From Cytophagales bacterium UBA2561 (GTDB lineage Bacteria; Bacteroidota; Bacteroidia; Cytophagales; Thermoflexibacteraceae): a DNA stretch of 64,000 nt. Position 1 is the first letter of the stretch. Each line of letters starts with the position of its first letter. This document shows positions 1 to 7,808 of this stretch, piece after piece. The translations under genes and the position numbers were made by a program. The notes under the pieces were generated by a model. The model saw nothing but the letters and a program-made list of their open reading frames with translations, was not told the DNA's origin and ran no database searches. The stretch lies in NCBI GenBank assembly GCA_002340355.1, contig DDLX01000017.1:124001-188000 (forward strand), read 5' to 3'.

Positions 1-423
1 AATCCGTTTTCAATGCCTAAAATGGAAGACTTGGAAGATCATTTGGCAGGTGAAAATTTAAAGGATATTTTGTCGCAACAATACGATTTAGTCTTAAATG
101 GTTACGAAATTGGTGGAGGTTCGGTAAGGGCGCATAAATCGGAAATTTTGGCAGCAACCTATCGAAATATGGGTTATGACCATGAAGAAATGCTTAAAAG
201 TGTCGGGCATATGTACGAATCATTCAAATATGGTGCGCCTCCACACGGCGGAATTGCATGGGGAATTGATCGTTTGATGATGATTTTGGAAAAGAAAATT
301 TCGATTCGGGAAGTGATGGCATTTCCAAAAACAAACACAGGTGAAGATTTGATGTTTGGAAGTCCTTCGCCACTCTCCAAAACTAAAATTAATGAAGCCA
401 ATATTGAGGTGATTAAACAATAA
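1..423 (+). CDS. aspS: Aspartyl-tRNA synthetase, C-terminal part (5' end outside window)
   Basis: Charges tRNA-Asp with aspartate in the cytoplasm. The open frame runs in from the left edge, so only the last 140 codons are present. The class II catalytic core is clear: an LNGYEIGGGSVR segment, then YGAPPHGGIAWGIDRLMMIL (motif 3 with its conserved Arg), then the IREVMAFPKT segment typical of bacterial AspRS. The C-terminal end has the usual length and stops at TAA. A strong inverted repeat follows directly. Family identification is firm; whether the enzyme is discriminating (Asp only) cannot be judged without the N-terminal anticodon-binding domain. Confidence 0.95.
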   Translation, partial: NPFSMPKMEDLEDHLAGENLKDILSQQYDLVLNGYEIGGGSVRAHKSEILAATYRNMGYDHEEMLKSVGHMYESFKYGAPPHGGIAWGIDRLMMILEKKISIREVMAFPKTNTGEDLMFGSPSPLSKTKINEANIEVIKQ

Positions 424-430
424 TAAATTA

Positions 431-475
431 ATAATCAAGCCGATAAGGATTTAAGAATTTTATCGGTTTGATTAT
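431..475. terminator. Hairpin between convergent aspS and tolC-like genes
   Basis: An inverted repeat of 16 bp (one G-T pair) has arms at 431-446 and 460-475 and a 13-nt loop. It sits between two convergent genes, so it can end transcription from both sides. The U-tract is poor, so its strength is uncertain. Confidence 0.6.
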
Positions 476-505
476 CATTCGATAATATATCTTTCCTACT
501 TTGCT

Positions 506-1843
506 CTAATTTTCTTGTAGAATCCCACCTGTTAGTCGAAGCAAATTAATATGAGTATCACTTAAATTGTAAATAGCTTCCAGTTCAGCAAATGCAGCAT
601 TCAGAAAATTATTTTGAAGTTGTCTATAATCAAATGAATTAATTAAACCTGTTTTAAAACGCTCTTCAGCCAAATCTAAATTGGTTTTGGCAGTTTCTCG
701 ATTTTGTAGTGCAATTTGTAATAACTGTTTACGAACATTGTACAAATCTAATGCAGAAGCCAGATTCTGAGAGAGTTGTTGTTTTTGTCGTTCTATCTGT
801 AAAAGTCCATTTTTTTCTTGTAATACAGCATTTTGAATATTTCGCTGAATGATTCCACCATTGAAAAGAGGAAGAGAAAATGTAAAGTTCATGGCTAAAG
901 TAGTATTTTGAGCAGATGTTACATCTCCTGAACGTCCATCTAAAAATTGAGCATTAGTCAAATCTTGTCGTGCGGTATTGTAATTTCCAGTAGCTTGAAG
1001 TGAAATTTGTGGTAATCGATCAGCTTGACGTAATTTAACCTCTTGTTGACGAACATTTTGCGTAAATTGTAAGGTTTTTAAATCAATATTTTCAACTATC
1101 ATTTTATTTCGAAGTTCTTCAAAATCATATTCTTGAGCTTCTCCATTTAGTGTATCAGTTAATGTACGAATTAAGTTAGGATTATCTTCAACTAATAAAA
1201 CATTCAACTTTCGAACCGCATTTCGAAGTACAACCTGCTGACTAACAAAACGACTGGAGTCAGTCAAATAATTAGATTTTTCTAAGAGTACTTCTGTAGT
1301 AACAGCGCTTCCTAACTCTCTTTTTAACCTTAAATAATCATATTTATCTCTCGAGAGATTGAGTGCTTCCTGTATAATTTTTAGGCGTTCTTGTTCTAAA
1401 ACTGCACCATAATAAGCTTGCATCACAGCCTGTACTGTATTTTGGATAACTGCCTGTGTAGTTCCTTCAGCTTGCCGTTCTAATTCTGTAAAACGAACTT
1501 TATTCACCCTAACTGCCATTCCATCAAATAATGTCCAACTTAGATTAATGGAAGGTTGTAACTCATTGTTAATCACATCTCCTTGTAAAAAAGAAGCTGG
1601 ATTGGTAGTATGTCGTAACGAATTATTTTGCGTAACATCAAACGAAATGGAGGGAAATCGTCCTGCTTGTCCCCATGAATTATTCTTTTTGGCAACTTCA
1701 GTATTAAGTTTCTCAATTCGAATATCATAATTTTTTTGTAAAGCAATTTCAATGGCTTCAGAAAGTGATAAATTTTCTTGAGCAGAAAGATCGTGAACTT
1801 GATAAAGTACAAAAAAAATCCATATTATCCGAGAAATTTTCAT
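506..1843 (-). CDS. TolC-family outer membrane efflux protein
   Basis: Predicted outer membrane channel subunit of a tripartite efflux or type I secretion system. The 445-residue protein begins with a signal peptide ending near residue 21 (LSAQ), then 'NLSLSEAIEIALQKNYDIRI', the usual TolC/OEP opening. Two OEP repeats follow, each with long coiled-coil helices and short beta segments; the second includes 'FSLPLFNGGIIQRNIQNA', matching the conserved LPLF.GG turn. Length fits the family (about 430-480). No inner-membrane transporter or adaptor gene lies next to it here; partners may be elsewhere or upstream of the 837-base gap. Substrate unknown. Confidence 0.9.
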   Translation of the reverse strand: MKISRIIWIFFVLYQVHDLSAQENLSLSEAIEIALQKNYDIRIEKLNTEVAKKNNSWGQAGRFPSISFDVTQNNSLRHTTNPASFLQGDVINNELQPSINLSWTLFDGMAVRVNKVRFTELERQAEGTTQAVIQNTVQAVMQAYYGAVLEQERLKIIQEALNLSRDKYDYLRLKRELGSAVTTEVLLEKSNYLTDSSRFVSQQVVLRNAVRKLNVLLVEDNPNLIRTLTDTLNGEAQEYDFEELRNKMIVENIDLKTLQFTQNVRQQEVKLRQADRLPQISLQATGNYNTARQDLTNAQFLDGRSGDVTSAQNTTLAMNFTFSLPLFNGGIIQRNIQNAVLQEKNGLLQIERQKQQLSQNLASALDLYNVRKQLLQIALQNRETAKTNLDLAEERFKTGLINSFDYRQLQNNFLNAAFAELEAIYNLSDTHINLLRLTGGILQEN

Positions 1844-2134
1844 TTTGTATTTTTTTAAGAAATAAAATAGTCTTATGATTTAAAAGGTCATTCAGTATTT
1901 AAAACACAGACAGATTGAAGTGGGAAATTACACTAGATTTCTAAGAAGTCATTGCCCAAAATTGCATTATTTCCATTTTACAGCATAAACTACACCCAAT
2001 CTTCAATCAAGTTTTAGAACTCTAAAAGAAAATAAAACAATCAAAGAAATTATTGCACAATGAGGATGGATTGGAATGGTAAACCTTTTTTATTACATAT
2101 TTGTAAAATAAACTAAGTTCTTTTTAAACAAAAA

Positions 2135-2170
2135 AGAAAAAAAACCCGACGAAAATCATCGGATTTTTTC
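2135..2170. terminator. Bidirectional terminator-like hairpin inside intergenic region
   Basis: A short stem (CCGA.GA paired with TC.TCGG, one mismatch) spans 2146-2162. On the minus strand it is followed by GTTTTTTTTCTTTTTTG, a strong U-tract; on the plus strand it is followed by ATTTTTTC. It lies about 520 nt beyond the stop codon of the LysM gene, so it ends either a long 3' UTR or a separate minus-strand transcript. Confidence 0.6.
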
Positions 2171-2233
2171 AATCTTACAACTTAACCCTATTGATTTGAA
2201 AAAAAGAAGTATGTTTTTACTTTGTCTTTTATG

Positions 2234-2262
2234 AAGTTTTAACTAGTACATAGTTAAAACTT
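2234..2262. repeat. Perfect 12-bp inverted repeat, 5-nt loop
   Basis: Arms AAGTTTTAACTA and TAGTTAAAACTT flank the loop GTACA. There is no T-tract, so an operator or RNA stem is as likely as a terminator. No gene is nearby to assign it to. Confidence 0.5.
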
Positions 2263-2680
2263 TGAATATCTCTTTAATTTTATCTGTGAGAACTATCTTT
2301 CTAGCTTTTTTTACAATCGATGTTTTATAATTCAAATTTTTTCGGTGGTTTTCATTGAGTTTCGTTAAAAATTTTTAATTTTGCATTTACTTTTTTCTAA
2401 ATTTAAGCTCTAATTCTGATTCTATATACGCAAGTCATTTTACGAGGGTTACACGGATTTTAATTTTATCTTTCTTTAACGTTTTGTTTACGATTTTTTA
2501 TTTTTCCTACCTGACAACTTACCCAAATTTATCCGAAAAACAATACAAACTCCCTAAGTTTATCTTATTTATTTAATCAAAAGTACTTGATTATCAATTA
2601 TTAGTATTATTATTTTAATGTAGTTACACTAATGAAGATACTGCTTAAAAAAACTTGATAATTACTCTTTTTTCAGTAAA

Positions 2681-3430
2681 TTAATTAAACGGTATAAATA
2701 TTAATTTATCTTCTTGAATATTATTCAGATTAAAATCTTGGATTAACAGGGCATCTGTCTTATTAAAATAATACTTTTGAGCAATTGATTGGGTAGTTTC
2801 TCCTCTTTGTACGTAATGTACTGCCTTAACTGGAACAATAAACCAGTTTTCATCACCAACTTGGCTCATCTTCACAGCATTAGGAGAAGAAATATTGAAT
2901 TTTTTACCGACTGTTGATATGCTATACTCACGATTTTTATCCCGAAAAAGTCCATAAATTCGAAAGTGATTTTCATCATAAGCATCAAAATAATTCATCT
3001 TAAAGGCACGTATACGTAACGAGTCTATGGCTTTAATCTCTTGATTTTCGGATAATTTAGCATTAGCCGAATCCATCATCGCTTGCGCCTCTTTCTCTAT
3101 TCGGAGATTTTGCTGAATCCAACTTTCTCGAGTATTCAAATGAAGTAAAATAATAAACAAAGCAAAAATAAACACCAACACAGCAGTTACTAATTGACGC
3201 TTAGAAAGTGACGTATTATCTGTCAGCTTTTTAGATGTATCTTTATTCGAGATTGGCTTTGTTTTTTCTTGAGTAATAGTTTTTTGTGTATCAGATTTCT
3301 CAGTAAGCTGTTCTGTAGGTTGGGTTTGTTCTTCATCTTGTTGAGGCAATTTCTCAGAAGCCTCTTTTTCGAGGTTGATATTCTTATCCAAATTTTTTTG
3401 TATTGGAGACTCCGATTTTTCAAGCTTCAT
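2681..3430 (-). CDS. Single-pass membrane protein with C-terminal LysM domain
   Basis: 249 residues. Residues 1-75 are a charged, low-complexity cytoplasmic segment rich in Glu, Lys, Gln and Thr. One membrane helix follows (about 80-98, VTAVLVFIFALFIILLHL), then a periplasmic region with a short helical linker. A C-terminal LysM-like motif (about 204-249, 'VHYVQRGETTQSIAQKYYF' to 'LIFIPFN') predicts peptidoglycan binding. The start lies 33 bases after the stop of the PP2C phosphatase gene on the same strand, so the two probably form an operon. The Ser/Thr-rich cytoplasmic tail could be a phosphatase substrate; that is inference from gene order only. Confidence 0.75.
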   Translation of the reverse strand: MKLEKSESPIQKNLDKNINLEKEASEKLPQQDEEQTQPTEQLTEKSDTQKTITQEKTKPISNKDTSKKLTDNTSLSKRQLVTAVLVFIFALFIILLHLNTRESWIQQNLRIEKEAQAMMDSANAKLSENQEIKAIDSLRIRAFKMNYFDAYDENHFRIYGLFRDKNREYSISTVGKKFNISSPNAVKMSQVGDENWFIVPVKAVHYVQRGETTQSIAQKYYFNKTDALLIQDFNLNNIQEDKLIFIPFN

Positions 3431-3463
3431 GAGTTAATCTATCTTTAGTATTTATTGAATAAG

Positions 3464-4216
3464 TTATTCTGTTTTGGCTTTAATCTCTAATAAGACTACT
3501 GTAATATTATCTGTTCCACCTGCTTGATTTGCCTTCTGAATTAGTAGGGTATTTTTTTGAAATAAAGTTAGGCTATCATCTTTTAGTATTGCCTCAATTT
3601 CTTCTGCCAATACCATGTTATTCAATCCATCTGAACATAATAGAAAAATATCTCCTGTATGGGCTGAAAGAGGTGCATCTGTTATTGAAACCATCATTTC
3701 ATCAACTCCTAAAGCACTTGTAACTTTATGAGCTTGTGGGTGATACATTGCTTCAATAGGTGTAACAATTCCTAAATCTAATAATTGTTGAATTACAGAA
3801 TGGTCTTTAGTTAAAAGATTCAGCTCTTTAGCAGAGTAATAATATAAGCGACTATCTCCTGCATGAGCATAATAAATTTGTTTACCATCAAACAGGACTA
3901 AAACCAGCGTAGCTCCCATTCCTCGAAGCTGTATATTCTGTTGTGCTTTAATACGAATTTTTGTATTCGCAATTTCAAAAGCTACCTGAATAGCTGAGCG
4001 TATGTTATCATATTTTTTTTGTTGGAGATATGTCCGAATAGTCTGAATTGCTAAATGAGCTGCTTCTCGCCCACCTGCATGTCCACCCATTCCATCAGCC
4101 ACCATTAGTAGCAACCCATTTGGCACATAAAAAACACCCGATTCATCCTGATTTTCAGACCGTAAACGTCCCGTATCACTTAACTGTGTATAATCAAATT
4201 GGTATAAAGAAATCAT
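3464..4216 (-). CDS. PP2C-type serine/threonine protein phosphatase
   Basis: Metal-dependent (PPM) phosphatase removing phosphate from Ser/Thr residues in the cytoplasm. 250 residues, the size of bacterial Stp1/PrpC enzymes. Visible motifs in order: 'DTGRLRSENQD' (about 14-24), 'VADGMGGHAGG' (39-49, metal-binding Asp41), 'GDSRLYYY' near 120, 'LTKDHSVIQQLLDLG', 'LLCSDGLNNMV' near 195 and 'GGTDNITVVLLEI' near 233. All metal-binding aspartates appear present. The gene precedes the LysM membrane protein gene by 33 bases. No matching Hanks-type kinase is encoded in the window. Confidence 0.93.
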   Translation of the reverse strand: MISLYQFDYTQLSDTGRLRSENQDESGVFYVPNGLLLMVADGMGGHAGGREAAHLAIQTIRTYLQQKKYDNIRSAIQVAFEIANTKIRIKAQQNIQLRGMGATLVLVLFDGKQIYYAHAGDSRLYYYSAKELNLLTKDHSVIQQLLDLGIVTPIEAMYHPQAHKVTSALGVDEMMVSITDAPLSAHTGDIFLLCSDGLNNMVLAEEIEAILKDDSLTLFQKNTLLIQKANQAGGTDNITVVLLEIKAKTE

Positions 4217-4491
4217 ATAAAATAGCCATATCGTGAGTTTTGATTTTTCATGGTTCAGTAGATGTTTTTCTAGTGTTTTATTTCATAACTTTTCTAAAAA
4301 GAAGAGCGCAAAAATAGGTAAAACAAGGAAATAAATGACTATAAAAAAGAGAGAGTTTATTTTAATTTGTTCAACAGTAAGTAATATTAAAAGCTTATAT
4401 TTTATTTCATATTGAAAAACTTTACCGTATTATTTTTAATTTTATTGACTATTTATTTGGTAATTAACAGCACTAAAAATAATAGAGTAAG

Positions 4492-5400
4492 TTATAAATT
4501 CAACCCAACTCGGATTAAAAAAGCCTCGTAAGCCCTAGAATATGCTTTTGAATTTGGCACTAGCTCAAGCACATTTTCATAAGCAGTAATCGCATCCGCC
4601 ACCAAATTATATTCTTCGTAAAACCGAGCTTTAATCAATAATCGAAGTTCTTGATCTGTGATTGATTCAAGAATATTCTCTAAATCATAGTGCAATCGTT
4701 CGGCTTTATGATCATCAACTTTCGAAATCATATTTTCATGTTCGACAGCTGTCTTCAGCTGTTTTCCATGACTATCAAGTGCCTTGACATGAATAATGAT
4801 ATTTTCCGATTCTTCGAAATAGTCCTGCAAATCAATCTCAAATTTTTTGCCACGTACCGTATCCTGAAAGAGAATTTCTTCAGCAACTGTTAAGGCTTTA
4901 ATATTCCATTGTAATTCTAACGAATCATGTTGTATATTAAATAGTTTGAGCGTTAGTTTTGGTTCTAAAACTTGTACAGACATCGGCAAAAGCAATCCAT
5001 AGGCATCGTCTTCACTTGCTCGTGTGGTTCGGTTTGCGGTCGGACTCACTTTTTTCTTTTTGGAAAAGAGCTCTTGCCCAAGAAGATGCTGATATTTTTT
5101 AGGGAGTACTTTTTTATATTTTGGTGTCTTGCGTAAATTTTTTATAGTATAATTTCCTCCCTCTGTAACTTTCCAAATTACTCCTAATGAGTCTACAAAG
5201 ATAAATTTGCTTTCTTTTTTTATTGTAACTTTATGATAATCAAATAGTATTTGTCCTGACTCTAATTTTAAGTCACTATCAGATTCATCATGTAAAAAAA
5301 TATTTCCTTGAGTAGATAAAACTGTAAACTGAGCTTCTTGAGCATAAATAATTACGGAAATTCCCCACAGAAATATGAGACTAAGTAGTTTATAAATCAT
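4492..5400 (-). CDS. Secreted protein of unknown function, FecR-like N-terminal fold and TPR-like end
   Basis: 302 residues. A signal peptide (residues 1-20, cut after IIYAQ) predicts export. Residues 23-90 ('FTVLSTQGNIFLHDE', then 'VTIKKESKFIFVDSLGVIWKV') resemble the FecR-type small beta barrel that reads like 'gel and glue' repeats. The last 45 residues ('LVADAITAYENVLELVPNSK') look like one TPR-type helical hairpin. Lies 275 bases upstream of the PP2C gene on the same strand, possibly the same transcription unit. I do not recognise a named family. Confidence 0.6.
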   Translation of the reverse strand: MIYKLLSLIFLWGISVIIYAQEAQFTVLSTQGNIFLHDESDSDLKLESGQILFDYHKVTIKKESKFIFVDSLGVIWKVTEGGNYTIKNLRKTPKYKKVLPKKYQHLLGQELFSKKKKVSPTANRTTRASEDDAYGLLLPMSVQVLEPKLTLKLFNIQHDSLELQWNIKALTVAEEILFQDTVRGKKFEIDLQDYFEESENIIIHVKALDSHGKQLKTAVEHENMISKVDDHKAERLHYDLENILESITDQELRLLIKARFYEEYNLVADAITAYENVLELVPNSKAYSRAYEAFLIRVGLNL

Positions 5401-5483
5401 AATATATTTGGAAATTTTGACAAATTATTTTTCAATCAAACGAAAAAATTCAAAAAACGATTCGTCTAGTATAAGGTTTTATG

Positions 5484-5981
5484 TTAATGAAGATTTTTAG
5501 GATAAATATCCGCAATCCACTCCGCCAATTGCTCTAAATAAATTTTATCTACTTCATCAAAATCTGCCAATTGGTCACTATCTACATCTAAAACCATTAA
5601 AACTTTTCCATCTTTCAAAACGGGTATTACAATTTCAGATTGTGAATCGCTACTGCATGCAATATGTCCAGTAAATAGATTAACATCTGATACAATAATT
5701 GTTTTTTGTTCCTCATAAGCTGTTCCACAAACCCCTTTTCCAAACGGAATCCGTGTACAAGCAACCGTTCCTTGGAATGGAGCCAAAACTAGCATTTCAT
5801 CTTTGACCAAATAGAATCCTACCCAAAAGAAATCCATACCATACTTTAGAGCGGCACAAATATTAGCCAAATTTGCTGTGAGGTCGTCTTCGTGACTGAT
5901 CAATGCCTTAATTTGAGGGAATAGTTCTTTATATTTTTCTGATTTTGATGCTGTTGCATCAACAATTATATTTTTTGCCAT
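5484..5981 (-). CDS. msrC: GAF-type free methionine-(R)-sulfoxide reductase
   Basis: Reduces free (not protein-bound) methionine-R-sulfoxide in the cytoplasm; repair of oxidative damage. 165 residues, a single GAF domain. The three family cysteines are in place: Cys75 ('GTVACTRIPFGKGVCG'), Cys85 in the same motif and Cys109 ('GHIACSSDSQSEIVIP'). Length and motif order match the YebR/fRMsr group. A second methionine sulfoxide reductase, MsrA, is at 35592-36260. Downstream of it on the minus strand is the secreted 302-residue protein, separated by 83 bases. Confidence 0.92.
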   Translation of the reverse strand: MAKNIIVDATASKSEKYKELFPQIKALISHEDDLTANLANICAALKYGMDFFWVGFYLVKDEMLVLAPFQGTVACTRIPFGKGVCGTAYEEQKTIIVSDVNLFTGHIACSSDSQSEIVIPVLKDGKVLMVLDVDSDQLADFDEVDKIYLEQLAEWIADIYPKNLH

Positions 5982-6114
5982 TTTATTTTTTTTGAATGAA
6001 GAGTATTATTTTAAAATATTTAATCTAAGAGGTTGTTTAAAAATTTTTGAAAAATATCTTTAGGCAATAAACTTTATTTAGTGAAATACCTTTCATTGCT
6101 CAAAATCACTGATT

Positions 6115-6150
6115 TCCATAAATTAGGGTTTGCAAACTCTACTTTATGGA
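6115..6150. repeat. 36-nt palindrome related to the core of the TACTCTACCC elements
   Basis: TCCATAAA..GGGTTTGCAAAC..TTTATGGA, symmetric about 6132/6133 with one mismatch and one G-T pair. It shares the TTTCCATA...GGGTTTGCAAAC...TATGGA frame with the central palindromes of the four elements at 15170, 58595, 61548 and 63150. The characteristic element ends are not seen around it. It lies about 60 bases before the bdh gene. Confidence 0.6.
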
Positions 6151-6212
6151 TATTTATGTAAAAAATTGACTTTCACTATTTTAATATATTTCGGACAAAA
6201 AATTATTTTTCC

Positions 6213-6986
6213 ATGCAAACAAAAACAGCACTAATCACGGGAAGCACAAGTGGAATTGGCTTAGGCATTGCGAAGGCATTTGCTCAGAAAGGTTATAACA
6301 TTGTCTTTAATGGACTGGAAGAAAATGGAGTTCAGATAGCCCAAGAGGTTGCTCAAGAATTTGGTGTACAGGCATTTTTTTCAGGAGCAAATTTACTCAA
6401 AGAAACTGAAATTCAACAAATGGTGACACAAACCTATAAAACATTTGGTTCAATTCAAGTCTTAGTTAATAATGCTGGCATTCAACATGTTGCTCCAATT
6501 GATAAATTTCCAGCCGACAAATGGAGTTTAATTATTGGAGTCAATTTATCTGCGGCATTTCATACTTCTAAGGCAGTTTGGCAAGGAATGAAAACCCAGA
6601 AATTTGGTCGAATTATTAATATCTCCTCTGCACATGGTTTAAGAGCTTCAGCATTTAAAAGTGCTTATGTTAGCTCTAAACATGGGGTAATAGGTTTAAC
6701 CAAAGTATTAGGTTTAGAAGGTGCAGTACATAATATTACCTGTAATGCAATTTGTCCAGGCTATGTCCGCACCACCTTAGTCAAAGGGCAAATTGCGGAT
6801 CAAGCTAAAGTTCACCAAATGACCCCAGAGGAAGTTATCGAAAAAGTGCTATTAAAAAAGCATGCTATCAAAAAATTTGTAACCGTTGAAGAGATAGGAA
6901 ATTTAGCTTTATTTTTAGCTTCTGATCATGCACAAACCATTACAGGCACTTCGATTCCAATGGATGGAGGCTGGACAGCTCAATAA
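6213..6986 (+). CDS. bdhA: D-3-hydroxybutyrate dehydrogenase (SDR family)
   Basis: NAD-dependent interconversion of 3-hydroxybutyrate and acetoacetate in the cytoplasm. 257 residues, normal for the family. Seen: cofactor motif 'ITGSTSGIG' (8-16), NNAG (86-89), catalytic Ser138/139 in 'INISSAHG', Tyr152 and Lys156 in 'AYVSSKHGVIGLTK', 'NAICPGYVRTTLV', and the closing 'ITGTSIPMDGGWTAQ' characteristic of PHB dehydrogenases. The near-family-wide agreement ('NNAGIQHVAPI', 'HGLRASAFKSAYV') favours this over other SDRs. A weak promoter (TTG 6166-6168, TATATTTC 6185-6192) precedes it. Stands alone; no thiolase or CoA-transferase nearby. Confidence 0.9.
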   Translation: MQTKTALITGSTSGIGLGIAKAFAQKGYNIVFNGLEENGVQIAQEVAQEFGVQAFFSGANLLKETEIQQMVTQTYKTFGSIQVLVNNAGIQHVAPIDKFPADKWSLIIGVNLSAAFHTSKAVWQGMKTQKFGRIINISSAHGLRASAFKSAYVSSKHGVIGLTKVLGLEGAVHNITCNAICPGYVRTTLVKGQIADQAKVHQMTPEEVIEKVLLKKHAIKKFVTVEEIGNLALFLASDHAQTITGTSIPMDGGWTAQ

Positions 6987-7001
6987 GTAATTTTCATACA
7001 A

Positions 7002-7098
7002 GATCTTATCACAATTTATTATATAGGACATTTTTGTATCTACAAAAATACAGCTGACAGCCGTTTTAAATCTTTAAAAATTAAATTGTGATAAGATC
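7002..7098. repeat. Large inverted repeat between convergent genes
   Basis: Perfect 17-bp arms (GATCTTATCACAATTTA at 7002-7018 and its complement at 7082-7098) enclose 63 bases. That spacer carries a second perfect hairpin (ATTTTTGTA/TACAAAAAT, 7030-7049). It lies between bdhA (plus) and the LysE gene (minus), so it may act as a two-way terminator or be a relic of a small mobile element. Confidence 0.55.
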
Positions 7099-7102
7099 AC
7101 AT

Positions 7103-7741
7103 TTACATAAAATACTTCACTCCCTGTATAATGCCTAATAAAATAAATAATGCTCCTAGTGATTTATCTACTACTCCACAACACAGTTTCATTCTTGATT
7201 TTAAGCGAATTGCTAAAATGCCAAAAGTCATTAAAATCAGAAACTTACCTAAAAAAATTCCTAGCAGAAATGGAGTAATCTGAGCGGCTTCTAAAAATTC
7301 CAGATTTAAGTTTTGTCCTAAGAAAGCCAATACAAAAATCCAAAATGGAACAGCTTGTGGATTCAACAGGGCAACAATAACTCCCTTACCAAAATCACCA
7401 ACTTGATATTTGGGGTTGGTAGTTTTTTGGCGTTTGGCACTCAATTCTTCTTCAGAAACCTTCCGAAACATAAAAAGTACACCTACCAAAACTAAGACAA
7501 CAGCAACAATTAAATTAATGACTTGATAAGTTTCTAACCATTGATTGACAAAAACGCCAAAAAACAGAGCCACACTTGCCTCCAGAATTTCGACTACTGA
7601 TGCTCCAAAAGCAAGCCAAGCCCCATTACGGAGCTGTTTTTTAACACTAATGTCAATCATTGCCAAATTAATCATACCGAATGGAATACCTCCAATATAT
7701 GTAGCGACTAATCCAACTAAAATTATGAATAATGTTTCCAT
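7103..7741 (-). CDS. LysE/RhtB-family exporter
   Basis: Inner-membrane exporter, probably of amino acids or similar small metabolites. 212 residues with about six hydrophobic segments. The N-terminal 'GGIPFGMINLAMIDISVKK' corresponds to the conserved GxxPGP-type start of LysE proteins, here with Phe-Gly rather than Gly-Pro. A charged cytoplasmic loop (about residues 93-112, 'VSEEELSAKRQKTTNPK') separates helices 3 and 4, followed by 'ALLNPQAVPFWIFVLAF', the second family signature. Substrate cannot be read from sequence. Convergent to bdhA; its start is 68 bases from the ricT stop and the genes are co-directional, with a terminator between. Confidence 0.8.
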   Translation of the reverse strand: METLFIILVGLVATYIGGIPFGMINLAMIDISVKKQLRNGAWLAFGASVVEILEASVALFFGVFVNQWLETYQVINLIVAVVLVLVGVLFMFRKVSEEELSAKRQKTTNPKYQVGDFGKGVIVALLNPQAVPFWIFVLAFLGQNLNLEFLEAAQITPFLLGIFLGKFLILMTFGILAIRLKSRMKLCCGVVDKSLGALFILLGIIQGVKYFM

Positions 7742-7759
7742 ATTGCGAATATGAAGAAA

Positions 7760-7800
7760 ACTTTCCGAAAAGCGACAGAAAGCCCTGTTTTTCGGAAAGT
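7760..7800 (-). terminator. Terminator of the ricT gene
   Basis: Perfect 12-bp stem (ACTTTCCGAAAA/TTTTCGGAAAGT) with a 17-nt loop. On the minus strand it is followed by TTTTCTTC. It starts nine bases beyond the ricT stop codon. Confidence 0.75.
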
Positions 7801-7808
7801 GTCAATCT

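Larger units (their letters stand above)
1844..2680. other. 837-base intergenic region with hairpins, no credible gene
   Basis: Very AT-rich stretch between two minus-strand genes. It contains a terminator-like hairpin (2135-2170), a perfect 12-bp inverted repeat (2234-2262), and chance-level promoter-like strings: TTG 2355-2357 with TAATTTTG 2376-2383 on plus, and a TAAATTTG box at 2524-2531 on minus. No ORF with coding character was found. It could hold an untranslated transcript, but nothing proves it. Confidence 0.5.

Noticed and set aside
2355..2383. Plus-strand promoter-like TTG/TAATTTTG pair
   Set aside because: Good match, but no plus-strand gene or terminator follows within the gap and such matches are expected by chance in DNA this AT-rich.
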